From Apostichopus japonicus (Eukaryota > Echinodermata > Holothuroidea > Aspidochirotida > Stichopodidae), in assembly GCF_037975245.1 (NCBI RefSeq), contig NC_092561.1:7140501-7204500 (forward strand): a DNA stretch of 64,000 bases. Reading direction: 5' to 3'. The position numbers and the translations under genes are program-made. Under the pieces are notes generated by a model, which saw nothing but the letters and a program-made list of their open reading frames with translations, ran no database searches and had not been told where the DNA came from. Positions 22,882 through 33,874 of the stretch are shown piece after piece (the first letter of the stretch is position 1; each line of letters begins with the position of its first letter).

Positions 22882-23746
22882 ATTCTCACCATCGTGATCA
22901 CTTCTCGTTCCTTTTCTGATGCTTGTTGTTTAGGATCCCTGTCAACTTCAATTATTTGCAGTGAATGGTTTTAATCTTTTTCTGGATTGTACTGTATTTG
23001 AATCATGTAGAGACTTAAACAATATTTTTTGAATTTTTTTGGATACAGAAACTAAATCTTTGGATAGGAAGAAAAATCGCCAATAACAAATGGTTGTAAT
23101 TTTTTCCTTCCAAATGCAACATGATGAACTTATCCCCAATGAAAACAATATTTCAGTTACACAGAGGAAAATTATAAATTTGTAGTCATAACTTTACCCA
23201 CGACCAAGCAAAGTAAAATGTTACAAGTCACATGATCATGTGATCTGTATGCCAAAATAATACTAAGTGCTTCTGCACTTTATCCCAACAATCAGTAATA
23301 ATAATAATAATAATTAGTCTTTACATAGCGCAGAATCCAACCTAAAGGTTGCTCAATGCGCTTTACAGATGTGTTGTAGCGTTTAGAAAATAAGTAAGTT
23401 TAAATTAAATTGTTCAAGTGAATCAATTTCCTGCAGATGGACAGTATTAATATATCCTACAGTAATCTTGATCTGACTGCCTACAGTAGTAATTCTATTA
23501 TTGCATTTCATGTCATACAACTTGGTATTAAATTTTGTGAACAATTGCTCAGTGATGGTAATAAGTCATTTGGTGGGGCTCAAATATAAATAAGTACTAA
23601 ATTATCCTGCATTTTATGACAAACCATATTATTGCCAGTTTTACCGAAGGTAAATGTCACTCTTAAATAAGTCATAGTTTTACTTCCCCCATTTGTGAAC
23701 TTCCTTTTTTTTATCAAAATATATATCTCTGTCTTCTTTCATCCAG
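22882..23746. other. Inter-exon DNA between E12 and E13
   Basis: E12 3' UTR, a short dispersed repeat with an (ATA/AAT)n start (23294-23375), and the E13 acceptor at 23725-23746. No gene. Confidence 0.6.
23294..23375. repeat. Short dispersed-repeat fragment with (ATA)n end
   Basis: An (ATA)n run followed by ttagtctttacatagcgc and gctcaatgcgctttaca. The paired gcgc words resemble common short-repeat ends in marine invertebrate genomes. Family not named. Confidence 0.45.
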
Positions 23747-24348
23747 GACCTGGAAGACAGATCCCTGCCCAGCTGCCAGAACATTTCACTGGGCAAGGTT
23801 TCTCATCGTATGAAAGAGAGAGTCAAAAGACCTCTTTTCCCTCTGTCAGAACAGGGAGCTCACATGCCCAATGGTCTGCCGGCGCATCAGGGAGTAGAAA
23901 AATTAAAAGAATTAACCCAAATATTGGCAAGAATACCATCCAAATTGCCCCCCTAAACCCTGAGACTCCTGATGCAAATCAACCAGAAGCTGTTGCTGCC
24001 CCGACATTTTGTAGATTCTGTGGCAAACAGTTTGCAAACCTCGCAAAGTACAAAGCTCATGAAATTTATCATACCAAACCCCCTCGATTCCCTTGTAAGT
24101 TCTGTGGCAAACCGTCCCACAGCAAAGCTAACATGCTGCGCCATGAACGTACCCACACGGGAGAGAAGCCGTTCAAGTGTCGTTTCTGTAAAAAATCCTT
24201 CCCATTTAAGGAGACTCTGACAGGCCACGAGAGACTCCACACTGGAGAAAAGCCCTACAAATGTCGCACTTGTGGTAAAAGATTTACCCACGGTGCAACG
24301 TGCCGCAGACATGAAGCAGCAAATACTTGCTTTGAAGAAGCGGAGTAA
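23747..24348 (+). CDS. E13: alternative 3'-terminal exon, four zinc fingers
   Basis: Acceptor tctctgtcttctttcatccag ends at 23746; exon starts GA (phase 1), stop TAA. 199 residues: leader GRQIPAQLPEHFTGQ (shared with E12), fingers at 88-108 (HEIYH), 116-136, 144-164 and 172-194. The last finger has a Cys (HEAANTC) in place of the second His. Finger 2 is CGKPSHSK as in E11. Linkers TKPPRFP, TGEKPFK, TGEKPYK. With E11 and E12 it forms a recent tandem trio. It is followed by the largest exon-free gap on the plus strand. Confidence 0.93.
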
Positions 24349-27300
24349 ACCTTATTTCTGGCCTTTACTGCATGATCTCTGCTAAATTTGGTCTATCTTT
24401 TATACCCCCCCCTTTGAATTTAGTTTGATCTGTTACAGAAGTTTAAAGAAAAAAAAATCAACAACTACCACAAGTGCAGTTTGCATTTCAGTAGAAAAAC
24501 TTCAAAACTTTTCACTGTTTGAGAAGCGTCACATTGATAAAGTCAGTTATTAGGAGCATCTGAACTAATGACCATAAAAGGAACATTTATTGTATACATA
24601 CATCCCAGTAGAAAGCAAACATTGTTCAAGTTCCGGTGACATCATTGTTAAAATATGAAATTAATAACATTATGCCTGAAGACTGGGCTCAGATGTCATC
24701 AAAATTTTCACTTGCCGAAGGCAGTACGAAGCTATGCGATGGTGATGGCGTGTGTAAATGAGTGTGTGTATGTGACACTTGCTCATACAGTAAATGCTCT
24801 AACTTCAGAAGGATAACTGGGGTACATTTCATATTTGTTATGTAGGTTCCCCTTAGGTATAGTAGAACTGGTCTGGGATTGTTGTTTGCATTGGTCAAAG
24901 GTCAGCACAGGTCAAAGTCTGAAAACATTTTTCACGCCATATCTCAAGAAGTAGAAGTTGCATGAAGTTCAAACTCGGCGTGTAGCTTGCCGTGGCGAGT
25001 AGACGATCGGTATTGTTTTTCATGAATTGGAGGTCAACAGTGGGAGGGAAAAGTATGAAATCTGCTTGTGCAGTTCTTATACTTTGCTTATGTAGATTTC
25101 CTGCAATTAGTTTCAGCAAAGCCTATTGTTTGGTGGTGGTCAATGGCCATTTGGGGTAGCAGAGGGCAAAATGTGAATATATCAAAAGTGCTCTATCAGA
25201 ACCAGAATGTGAGCTTGCATATGCATGGTATGATAGCCTTGTGTATTGTATAGTTTGTACACAATTTGATGTAGGTCAGAGTTCATTTAAGGTCACCAGA
25301 CCTCGAAACTTGAACACTATGTAAAATATGATATTTTGGGATAGAAAACTGCAGTAAGCTGGTAAACATTATTTAAGACCTAAGGGATTTAATTTGACAC
25401 CGTACACTTGACCAAAACCTATTTTGCATAGCATTTAGCAATACTGGATCAATTAATCTCTGTTCAATCCTCAACACTTCATTGGCCAGACACTTTTCAT
25501 TGTAGTAATAAAACACACACAAATTTCAACTTTTATTACACTGACTTAAATGAAACATGACCAAACAAACTCTATGGGTTGTTATAATAGGCTTTTACTA
25601 TGGACTATCATGACAACATTTGTCAATTTCAACTCCAATAACTGCTTCAAATAGTTTCAAAAGCGAAAAGTATCACTGAAAACCAAATCATGTATATTAT
25701 GCTGTTGCGGAAGTGAAATGTCCTTTGTTTTTATGTCACAGGGAATAAGTTAGTGTTCAAATTTGTGTAGCAATTTTGAAGATTCAGATCTTTGTCTCTT
25801 ATAATATGACTTACTGTGTTTAAATTGCTACTGTATGTATTCATCCTTGGACTATAGTCAGTGTTTGTATAGCATTTTGCGATGCGATAGCAGATAAATC
25901 ATTCCCTATGTAGGAGTACTTATTACTTCGAAGATTTAATAAAATTGCCAGAAGTTGGCAACTATCTGTAAATTTAAACCTGTCTTAAATGTGACTGCAA
26001 CAAGTTTAATTGCTTACTGTATTTATTATAAAGTGCTGTAACACTTCAAGCTATATACTACATATATGCTATAAAAGTTAAGGCTCTTCTAATGCTGATC
26101 AATATTTAATATTATACTGGTCATATCTGAAGGATTTTGTAGAGAATTTGGCAGGGGATAAAACGTGTTTCATACTGGAATGGATGGAGAAGGAAGGGTG
26201 GGGGAGGGGGTGGTGGTGAGAGGTGGCATTGGACGTAGACAAGTAGCACTGATTTTGTAATAAACAATGCATTCACAGGGAGATGCTTGGGATGGAGTAG
26301 GGAGAATCAATACCTCTAGATAAATTTGGTTCATGGAGAAGGTAGTACTAGGGGTGTACATAATTAAGTCTTTAGGAGAAAATTTGGAAAACGGAGAAAT
26401 TTAAGTTTGCATTATAGTATTCACCAGTTTTTAAGGGGGGTTTGGGGGGGGGGGCATTTTTGCAAGAAAGTAGGGCAGTAGAGACAAATGCCTATGGTTC
26501 GGTCACATTGTTGTTTTGGAATACAAAATGCTTGAACCCTTTATAAGTTTGACCAAGTATTCAAAATATTTAAGTGCTCGTTGTCAGTGTACAGCTTAAA
26601 TGTTAAGATATCGTTATTATTCTGTTACCAAATCGTAGACCTTAAAACAAAATTTTGACAAAGCAGAATGTATTAATTTCGTCTGTTGAACTATTCACCT
26701 TTGAAGGAAAGTTAGATATTTTATCACATTTATTTTTTGTTAATATGAACCAAAGCAGTACAGGTCTTTGTCAGAATATTGAAAACACTCTTTGCCAGGT
26801 TCAAAGAGCTACTTCAACATCTTCCATCTTGATGCCTCTATGCTTCACTCTATTGACTAAAATTGTTAGTAACTGTAAACCTCAATTATTTCTGTAAAAA
26901 TGTACATAAATGTGTTTTTTGTGCATGCAAGGAAACTGGACCACATAAAAGTGTGACAAGGTAATAGATTTAGGGTATAAAACATGTTAACTTTGTGTGA
27001 AGAAAAGGATTGTTTTCATGCTGTAAATGAGCATGAAAAGCTTTGACTTTGGCTTGTTGACTTCCCTTAGATCAGTTGGAGCCAATATTTTGTAAAAATT
27101 TAAATGAAGCCAGCTGCAATTTGGTATGACACCACCAAGAAACATGAGCTTCAAAAGTACTCTCTCTCCTTTTTTTCTTTATTTTATACCAGAAATGCTG
27201 TCTGTAAAATATTGAAGTTGAACTGATGATGACATTGGTTTCAGTGTCAACACTGCTATTGTTTTAACATTGAAAAAAAACAAAAGAAAGTTAAACGTTT

Positions 27301-29217
27301 CACAAAAAATGACTGCTCCCAGACATGTCGTTTTAAACTACAGCAGTGTATTTCCCAAACAGCAATATTTTTCATAGTTTTTATGAGGGAGTTGTTTTAC
27401 ACAAAGAGCTCTATCATCTATGCTGAAGAGGATGATTGGATTTGTGTCCTTCAGAATGGACACACAAAAAAACAACTGGCTTTAAAGTAATAACTTTGTT
27501 AATAAGTGCCCATTTCTTTACATTCAGTTTGATTTTTATGTCATTTTAGTGTTGATATTTTTGTTCTGTTTACTTCTTTAGAAGTATTATGACTAATGTA
27601 TGTACCTTGATGTAGTTTGTGATGAGGTGTATAGGAAGAAGGAAACTAAATACAAACCATGTATAAATGAAGAAACGAAATGAGTCCGATGTTTATGTCT
27701 TAATTTTTTGTTTAGTACCATATGATTGAAGACATACTAACTTTAAACATACAATTCAGGAGGCAACCACTTTTACTTCAGAGGGAGTGGACCCCTTTAC
27801 CTCAGTGAAGATTAGTGTACGATAATGATGTATGTACAGTATATTCTAACCAGTCAAAACTTCTTCAGCATTGTTGGAAAAGTTGCATTTGAAATATTCA
27901 GGTATATAGCACCATTTTGCATTTAAGCACCTTCCATTCTAGCAAAATTTCTCTCAAAGAGGAGGCTCTTTAGACCCCCCCTGGATGACATAAGACCTGA
28001 TCCTTCCCCCATCCCCTCCCAGTAAAAAGATGGTTGTTGTGCACCTGCATGCATTTATATAGCTAAATCAAAGCAGAAGCAAGAGTTTCCCACACTAATC
28101 ACATTATAATTATTCCTGTGTTGGATGTTCGATGATAGTACCTGTTGAAACGAGTACATTATTGACAACTTGACCGCCATATTTCCTCATGAAGATACGG
28201 ATAGTATCTAGGAATTTGCATGAGTGTGAGCATTGGAGGGGGGTGGGGTGGGGTTACCTGAAAAGTTCACTTTTAATAATATAGACTTTGAATATGCAAA
28301 CGAATTTGGGACAGGCGAACTTTAGGACGGTAATGGTCTTATGACCTTCAGTTCGTGATTTGCCAGGTTTCTGTGCGAAATACTTTTCAAGCATAAAAAT
28401 GTTGATCGTAAATGAACTAATATAACAGGCCTAGCAGTTTGCACACATGCAAACAAAGTGACACGTTTGTGTGGAACTGAAATCACCCATTAGAGACTTT
28501 AATTCGTATGTGTATCAACTTGCTTCAGTCGTTACCAATGAACTTGTTTATAAGTAAAGTCCGTTTATGAGAAAAGGCATATCCTTGGAAGATCTTTATT
28601 ATTAGCCCTAATTTCCAGCATGCTTAAATTTGCTAAGATAGGGCTTTTAGAAAGTAATTTTCCCAGAGGCTGATCCTCCATATTATCTCGAAATATAAAG
28701 ATGAGGTACCACAATAACTAGACGTTTAGAAAAAACGTTTAAAGAAACACTCTCTGTGTGCGGAGGACAATTAAGTGCTTGTTCAAACCTAAGCATTGAT
28801 GACCATTGTTTTGCTTTTTAGCATATTTTGGAGGAATAAGTCTACTGGGTGAGATTTAAGCGATACACTCCGTCATGACACAGTGTCTGTTTGCAATAGA
28901 CTACACTGTTGTGTTATGAAGATCTATCATAGAAGGCCTAACGTTATACAAACATGCACATATACGTGTGGCTGTGAATTTACTTCATGTAGCCTACACG
29001 TGGAAGGGAAATAGCTGCTGTGCTTGACATACCCCACGTCCACTGCCGTGTGAAAATTGCGGATAAACCTGGCATTCATCGCCAAGTTTCATGTAGACAC
29101 GAATGCAACAAAAACAAAAAGCAATTAAAAAAATGTGGTAGAAAAAGAAAGATAGAAGGAAATGAAGGTCAATAACGTTACCCACACCCAGTCTTCTTTT
29201 CTCTGTTTCGTTCGTAG
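24349..29217. other. Exon-free 4.9 kb gap between E13 and E14
   Basis: No zinc-finger motif or other gene recognised on either strand. Contains a dispersed repeat related in inverted orientation to about 54.9-55.1 kb (24700-24800), G-rich runs at 26430-26455 and 28228-28255, and otherwise AT-rich DNA. The E14 acceptor (tcttttctctgtttcgttcgtag) ends at 29217. Confidence 0.6.
24700..24800. repeat. Dispersed repeat; inverted relative near 55.04 kb
   Basis: Words ctatgcgatggtgatgg and gtatgtgacacttgct reappear in order on the opposite strand at about 55028-55082, with a (GT)n core between them. Family unknown. Confidence 0.6.
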
Positions 29218-29594
29218 GACCCGCTTCATTAATAACACGTAGAAGCCAGATCATTGGACAACAGACACAGTTAGCCACCACTCAAGCTGAAACCTTGACC
29301 AATAGGAACTCAAGACAGGAAACAGATCCACTTGTCGCTCACGATGTTTTATATCGTTGTAAACTCTGCGATAAGTTATTTTCGCAGCGCAGAAAGTATA
29401 AGAGTCACGAGTTGTACCACAAACGAAAGGGCCGTTTCAAATGTCAGTTTTGTAATCAGACCTTCCATGCCACGTCGGACATGGAACGTCACGAAAGACT
29501 TCATACTGGTGTCAAACCTTTCGAGTGTATATTCTGTGGGAAAGCCTTTGCCCGAGATTCAAATTGTAAGGAGCACATGAAAAGACATAAATAG
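29218..29594 (+). CDS. E14: alternative 3'-terminal exon, three C2H2 zinc fingers
   Basis: Exon starts GA (phase 1) after AG at 29216-29217, and the frame is open before any internal ATG. Stop TAG. 124 residues: fingers at 47-67 (CKLC..HELYH), 75-95 and 103-123, with linkers KRKGRFK and TGVKPFE. The last finger ends one residue before the C-terminus. Similar to E15 and E17 (KxxGRFKC linker). The stop is only 98 bp from the next exon with no AATAAA between, so an E14 mRNA must carry part or all of E15 as 3' UTR unless a variant signal is used. Confidence 0.93.
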
Positions 29595-29692
29595 CCTAAC
29601 CCCTTTTGATCAATTTTTTTTAACCGCTTGCAAAAACAATGGCTATATGATGAGCTTTTGCTGACCCAGATGTATTTCTGTTTCCTTCTCAG

Positions 29693-30108
29693 GAATGGGT
29701 GGGCAAAACTTCTCTCGTCCAGCTGCTGTCTCACCAAGGGGAAAGCAGAACACCCCGCGACAGCAGCGCAACGTTAACCAATCCGGCGCTAATGTTAGCA
29801 AGGTTAGGCACCTCTCTAGTCCGGGCCCGCCATCTGTGGTAGGTTCGTCGGACCTAGCCGAGGCAAATCACTGCCGCTATTGTGGGAAGAAGTTCGCTGA
29901 AATAAAAAAACTGAGGGAACACGAAAGCTATCACAAACGCATAGGTCGCTTTAAGTGCCAGTACTGTCTGAGTCCATTTCATACAAAAGCAAACGTCGTA
30001 CGTCATGAAAAGACTCACACAGATGACAAACCTTACAAATGTAGAATTTGTGGACAAGGTTTCGTTTGGTTGATGACTTGTATGAATCACGAGAAGACCC
30101 ACAAATGA
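29693..30108 (+). CDS. E15: alternative 3'-terminal exon, three C2H2 zinc fingers
   Basis: Acceptor tttctgtttccttctcag ends at 29692; exon starts GA (phase 1), immediately followed by an in-frame ATG, stop TGA. 137 residues: a basic, Gln/Asn/Ser/Pro-rich linker (1-58), fingers at 60-80 (CRYC..HESYH), 88-108 and 116-136. Linkers KRIGRFK and TDDKPYK. A MITE begins 20 bp after the stop (30128-30356). The ATG right after the acceptor could in principle start a protein, but the acceptor and shared phase argue for splicing. Confidence 0.93.
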
Positions 30109-30127
30109 AAACGACTGGAGTACCTTT

Positions 30128-30356
30128 AAAGGTATGCTGTATTGGCCCCAAATTTGTCAGATTTTCAATTATGGTAAACTTTGGTCAAACTTCTTAAACT
30201 ATTTTTTGTAATAACCCTGGAGGAAATTTACCTCACTGGGACATACAAGCATCTTGTGTCTTCATTTACTGTAGATTGTCTGAGAACAATTTGGAGAGTA
30301 ACGACCTCCAGGAAAAGAAAACTTCTAGCTATTTGGGGCCTGTACAGACTACCTTT
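30128..30356. mobile_element. MITE of the AAAGGT-type inverted-repeat family (229 bp)
   Basis: Left end aaaggtatgctgtattggcc. Right end reads as its inverse (ggggcctgtacagactacctt). The body matches, in reverse complement, the element at 55294-55542 (shared ggacat.ca..catcttgtgt, ctgagaacaatttggagagta). No transposase. A third, longer relative has similar ends at 63029-63374. Confidence 0.75.
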
Positions 30357-33300
30357 AATTAACCACCTCAGTCAGTTTGTAACGTTGCAGCGCGCTCACT
30401 TAGAAGGCCTAAAACTTGTCTTTTCTTTTCTTTTAAACTTTTTTATTTTTGGTGTCGGGGCGGTTTCGGGGCGTAAAAGTTGAGTAAGAAAATATGTTAT
30501 GTGTATAATCTATACTACTCAGTTCGATATATGACTCGAATCGTGGTTCAAGAATAAAATTGTAGAAATAATAAGATCAACAAATTAGTCTCTCGGCATT
30601 TGCCCATCTCAAGTAATAACTGTTCAATATTTGGGCTTTGACAAATCATATGGACCCTGCGTTACTTTATAATAACAATGTAGATATAGCACCACTCCGG
30701 GAAACGAGTAACTGCCCATGGATGGCGTTCCACGAAATTCACAACAACAAAAATGAGTCTTCAGTTAACTCTTAAAAGTGGATCGATTAGAACAAGTTCG
30801 GAGATGGACTGCATGGTAACTGATTCCAACGAATTATCGGCAGAGTAAATCAAACTTCTGAATCTGTAAGCCTTCACATAAGGTTTCGGTACACAGAGGT
30901 ATATGATTTGAACACAAATCTCGAACATCTCGAACACAATGTGCGTGCGTACAGGGAGATAAGATGATAGAAGGTTAGCGAGATACACCGGCTGTTGTAA
31001 AATCATGAGCACGAAATGCGAGTAGGAGTATTTTGAACTTTACTCGAAAGTCAATAGGAACCAGTGAAGATCCTTTAGAAGTGGGGCGGTATGACATCTT
31101 CTCTTCGCTCCTTTGACTATTCTTGCTGCTTTGAATCTTTTGAAGTTTCTAAATTTGGATCTCAGGAAGTTCAAATCAAAGACGATTTAAGTAATCTAGC
31201 ATTGCATTTTGCAATGATTCACCGTATGTGTTCATGTGTCGGTATATCTGTTTTGCATTACGATTGGCACCATATATATATATATACCCCGCAACACATA
31301 TCACTTGCCGTATTTTCTAGTCATCTCCATAACGTGATCGTCAGAAAAGTATGCTTGTTTTTCCCCAATGAATCCCACACAATTTGTTCACTTTCGATAG
31401 AAATAAGGATATTCTCATTATTTTCGAAGAAATAAGAATAATTTAATCATGTAATCACAAGTTTGTTTTTTCAACATTGTAGATGTGGTTTTTTTCTCAG
31501 TTACCTTGTATTATATATATAATGTTCATAATTTTTTGTTAGGTTTGTTGGTTTTCTATCCGTTTCATACTTTTTAAAGATAATCTCAAAGCATTTAAAT
31601 TTTAATAAAATTTACTGTACTACGTTAACTTTCAGATTTATCGGATTCTCAAGTAGATTATGATAACCGTCTTTATAAATTGTAACGATCTACGTATACG
31701 ACCAATAGGGCCTTAAATATATTTTTGTCATTTCTTGGTGTTATATTTTTGATTATGTACATACAACTGTGTAGCATAAACAGTGCATCAACCCCCCACC
31801 CCCACTCCCTGCCTTTTTAATTTCTTTCATTTCATTGTTAAGTTTATACTTTTTGTTTACATTATACAGCGTATGTAATTTCTGTTGAAACAATATATCA
31901 CTTTATGAGGTTGACAGTTATACGTATAATGTGATTCGCATTTTATTTTTTATTCAAGACTATCCACAAACTGATATATCATGTCGACTATCTACGTCGT
32001 TTCCTGGCTTACGTGTCTCCTCACAACCTAAGCACTCAGGCTGTACCCTACAGAAATAAAAAACTTTTGCAGGAACGATGATCATTTTGCACTGAACTAT
32101 CGAACACATTATTTTCTTTGCGACAAAAAAAGAATAAAAGTTCCGAGCACTTTGGGTGGTAGAATGATAAGCAAGGACATCAGCCGGTGGTGACCAGTAA
32201 TAGAGGACGTACATTGCTAAACAGATGACTAGTTCACTCTAGGCATGGTAGATCGCGATTGCTGAGGTTGTGAGGAGTCGGCTATAAAAGCTAGCCACTT
32301 GTAAAAGTCTAACCCTGGTTAGATTTGGGATTGCTGTTAACTATATAGCTAACATAGAAGAGTGACCCAAAACGGGGTCGTGACAAATAGGCTATTCGGT
32401 GGGTCGCAGGATCTTTTCAGAATTGTATCAACCAATTTCGGACCTCTTCAACGAGATCGATGAAGTATTTTTTTGTAACATGAAGTCCATGGACCATAGT
32501 CCCGAGTTAGCTAGTTAGCATTATAAGCATAAATTTTTGTTTAAGGGGGTGTGATTTTTCTTTGCTCGATCCTCATGAAAAGTCCTGTCGTGGGTCGAGG
32601 GCCCTCTCCCTGCATGAGTGACTCACGATTTAAAGAGTACCCCTTGCCCTCACCATCCCTTTCCCTACCAAAAGGAAATAACAATAATAATAAGAAGATA
32701 TGCCTAGTCGTATGCATTGCAAAGAATGGAAAAATACACATACAATTAATACAAGGTACGGGATAGGGATTATATCTGTGGTACAATAATGTGTTTACCA
32801 ACTTAACTATTATCACCCATGCAGTATGCAAGAGCTTAAGCGCCAGTTGTAGTAAATCATTAGTAAATAACTGCAATTTTAATACAAGCTGGTGCTTCAT
32901 GCTCGGAAATCACTGGCCCGTAGCCGAGAATTCCGAGCTTCAACAATTCAAGGAGGGTCACCAAAGTTTTCTAGCGAGGGGCACCAAAGATTTAAGGAGG
33001 AGCACAATACTCGTGTCATGTAACTTATGAAGGTCTTGTACACATGATGGTGGCACAGATGAGGGAGGGGAATGCCCCCAGGGTTCGGCGTAGCTACAGG
33101 CCGGGTCACAATAAGTCACATTACGTACAAATTATTTTGTTTCGACAATACTCCGTACCTCGTTTTTGAGTAATTTCTCTGACAATTAAGAAATTGCCGT
33201 TGTTAACGACCCCATGATTAGTGAAGATGAATCAACGGAATATATATACGCATATATAATGAGCCGGAGAGAATCGAGCCCCCCACTCCCACCCAAGAAA

Positions 33301-33581
33301 AGAAAAGATCCATCCTCCATCAAGATTTGAACCCTGCCCCCGCTCACTGATGTTATGTCCAGTGGTTTCGAGACCAGTAAAGAGGAGGTCACCAATTCAC
33401 CGTGGACCTGTTCACCCTATATTGAACAATACTATCCTGAGTCCTGTTTAGTGATGTTTATTTGCCTTACTCAATCACGGTGCTATCGCATGCATGTCGT
33501 GAAATGCTTCAGCCAATGTATTAAAGTTGCAGTGAATCTCAAAATTTCTGATATCGTTTATATTTCTGTTTCTTTGCTTAG
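30357..33581. other. Inter-exon DNA between E15 and E16
   Basis: 3.2 kb, AT-rich, no gene supported. A short (AT)n run lies at 31268-31285. Open frames at 31091-31435 and minus 32541-32900 show no domain. The E16 acceptor ends at 33581. Confidence 0.6.
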
Positions 33582-33874
33582 GCTTGGCATCAGTTGGCGG
33601 GTTCCATCCAATCGTTACTGCCTCTCGTGCCATTCCTCTCGCCTCAAACGAGAAACATAAAAAGGTTCACAAAAAACACGACGATTTCGAGAAGAAGCTT
33701 CAATGCAGTTATTGCACAAAGCGTTTTGCCTGGCGAGCATACCTTCGCCGCCACGAACTCTCTCATACCGGGGAGAAACCCCACAAGTGTCCTATTTGTG
33801 ACAGGAGATTTGGTCAAGTTTCTCATCTAAATATCCATTTAACGCGACACCGAAAGAAACTGGAAAATCTTTAG
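33582..33874 (+). CDS. E16: alternative 3'-terminal exon, two C2H2 zinc fingers
   Basis: Acceptor tttatatttctgtttctttgcttag ends at 33581; exon starts GC (phase 1), stop TAG. 96 residues: a basic His/Lys-rich linker, finger 1 at 41-61 (CSYC..HELSH), canonical linker TGEKPHK and finger 2 at 69-89 (CPIC..HLTRH), then a short basic tail. Unlike its neighbours it lacks the GR-type linker and has only two fingers, joined by the classical DNA-binding linker. Confidence 0.92.
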
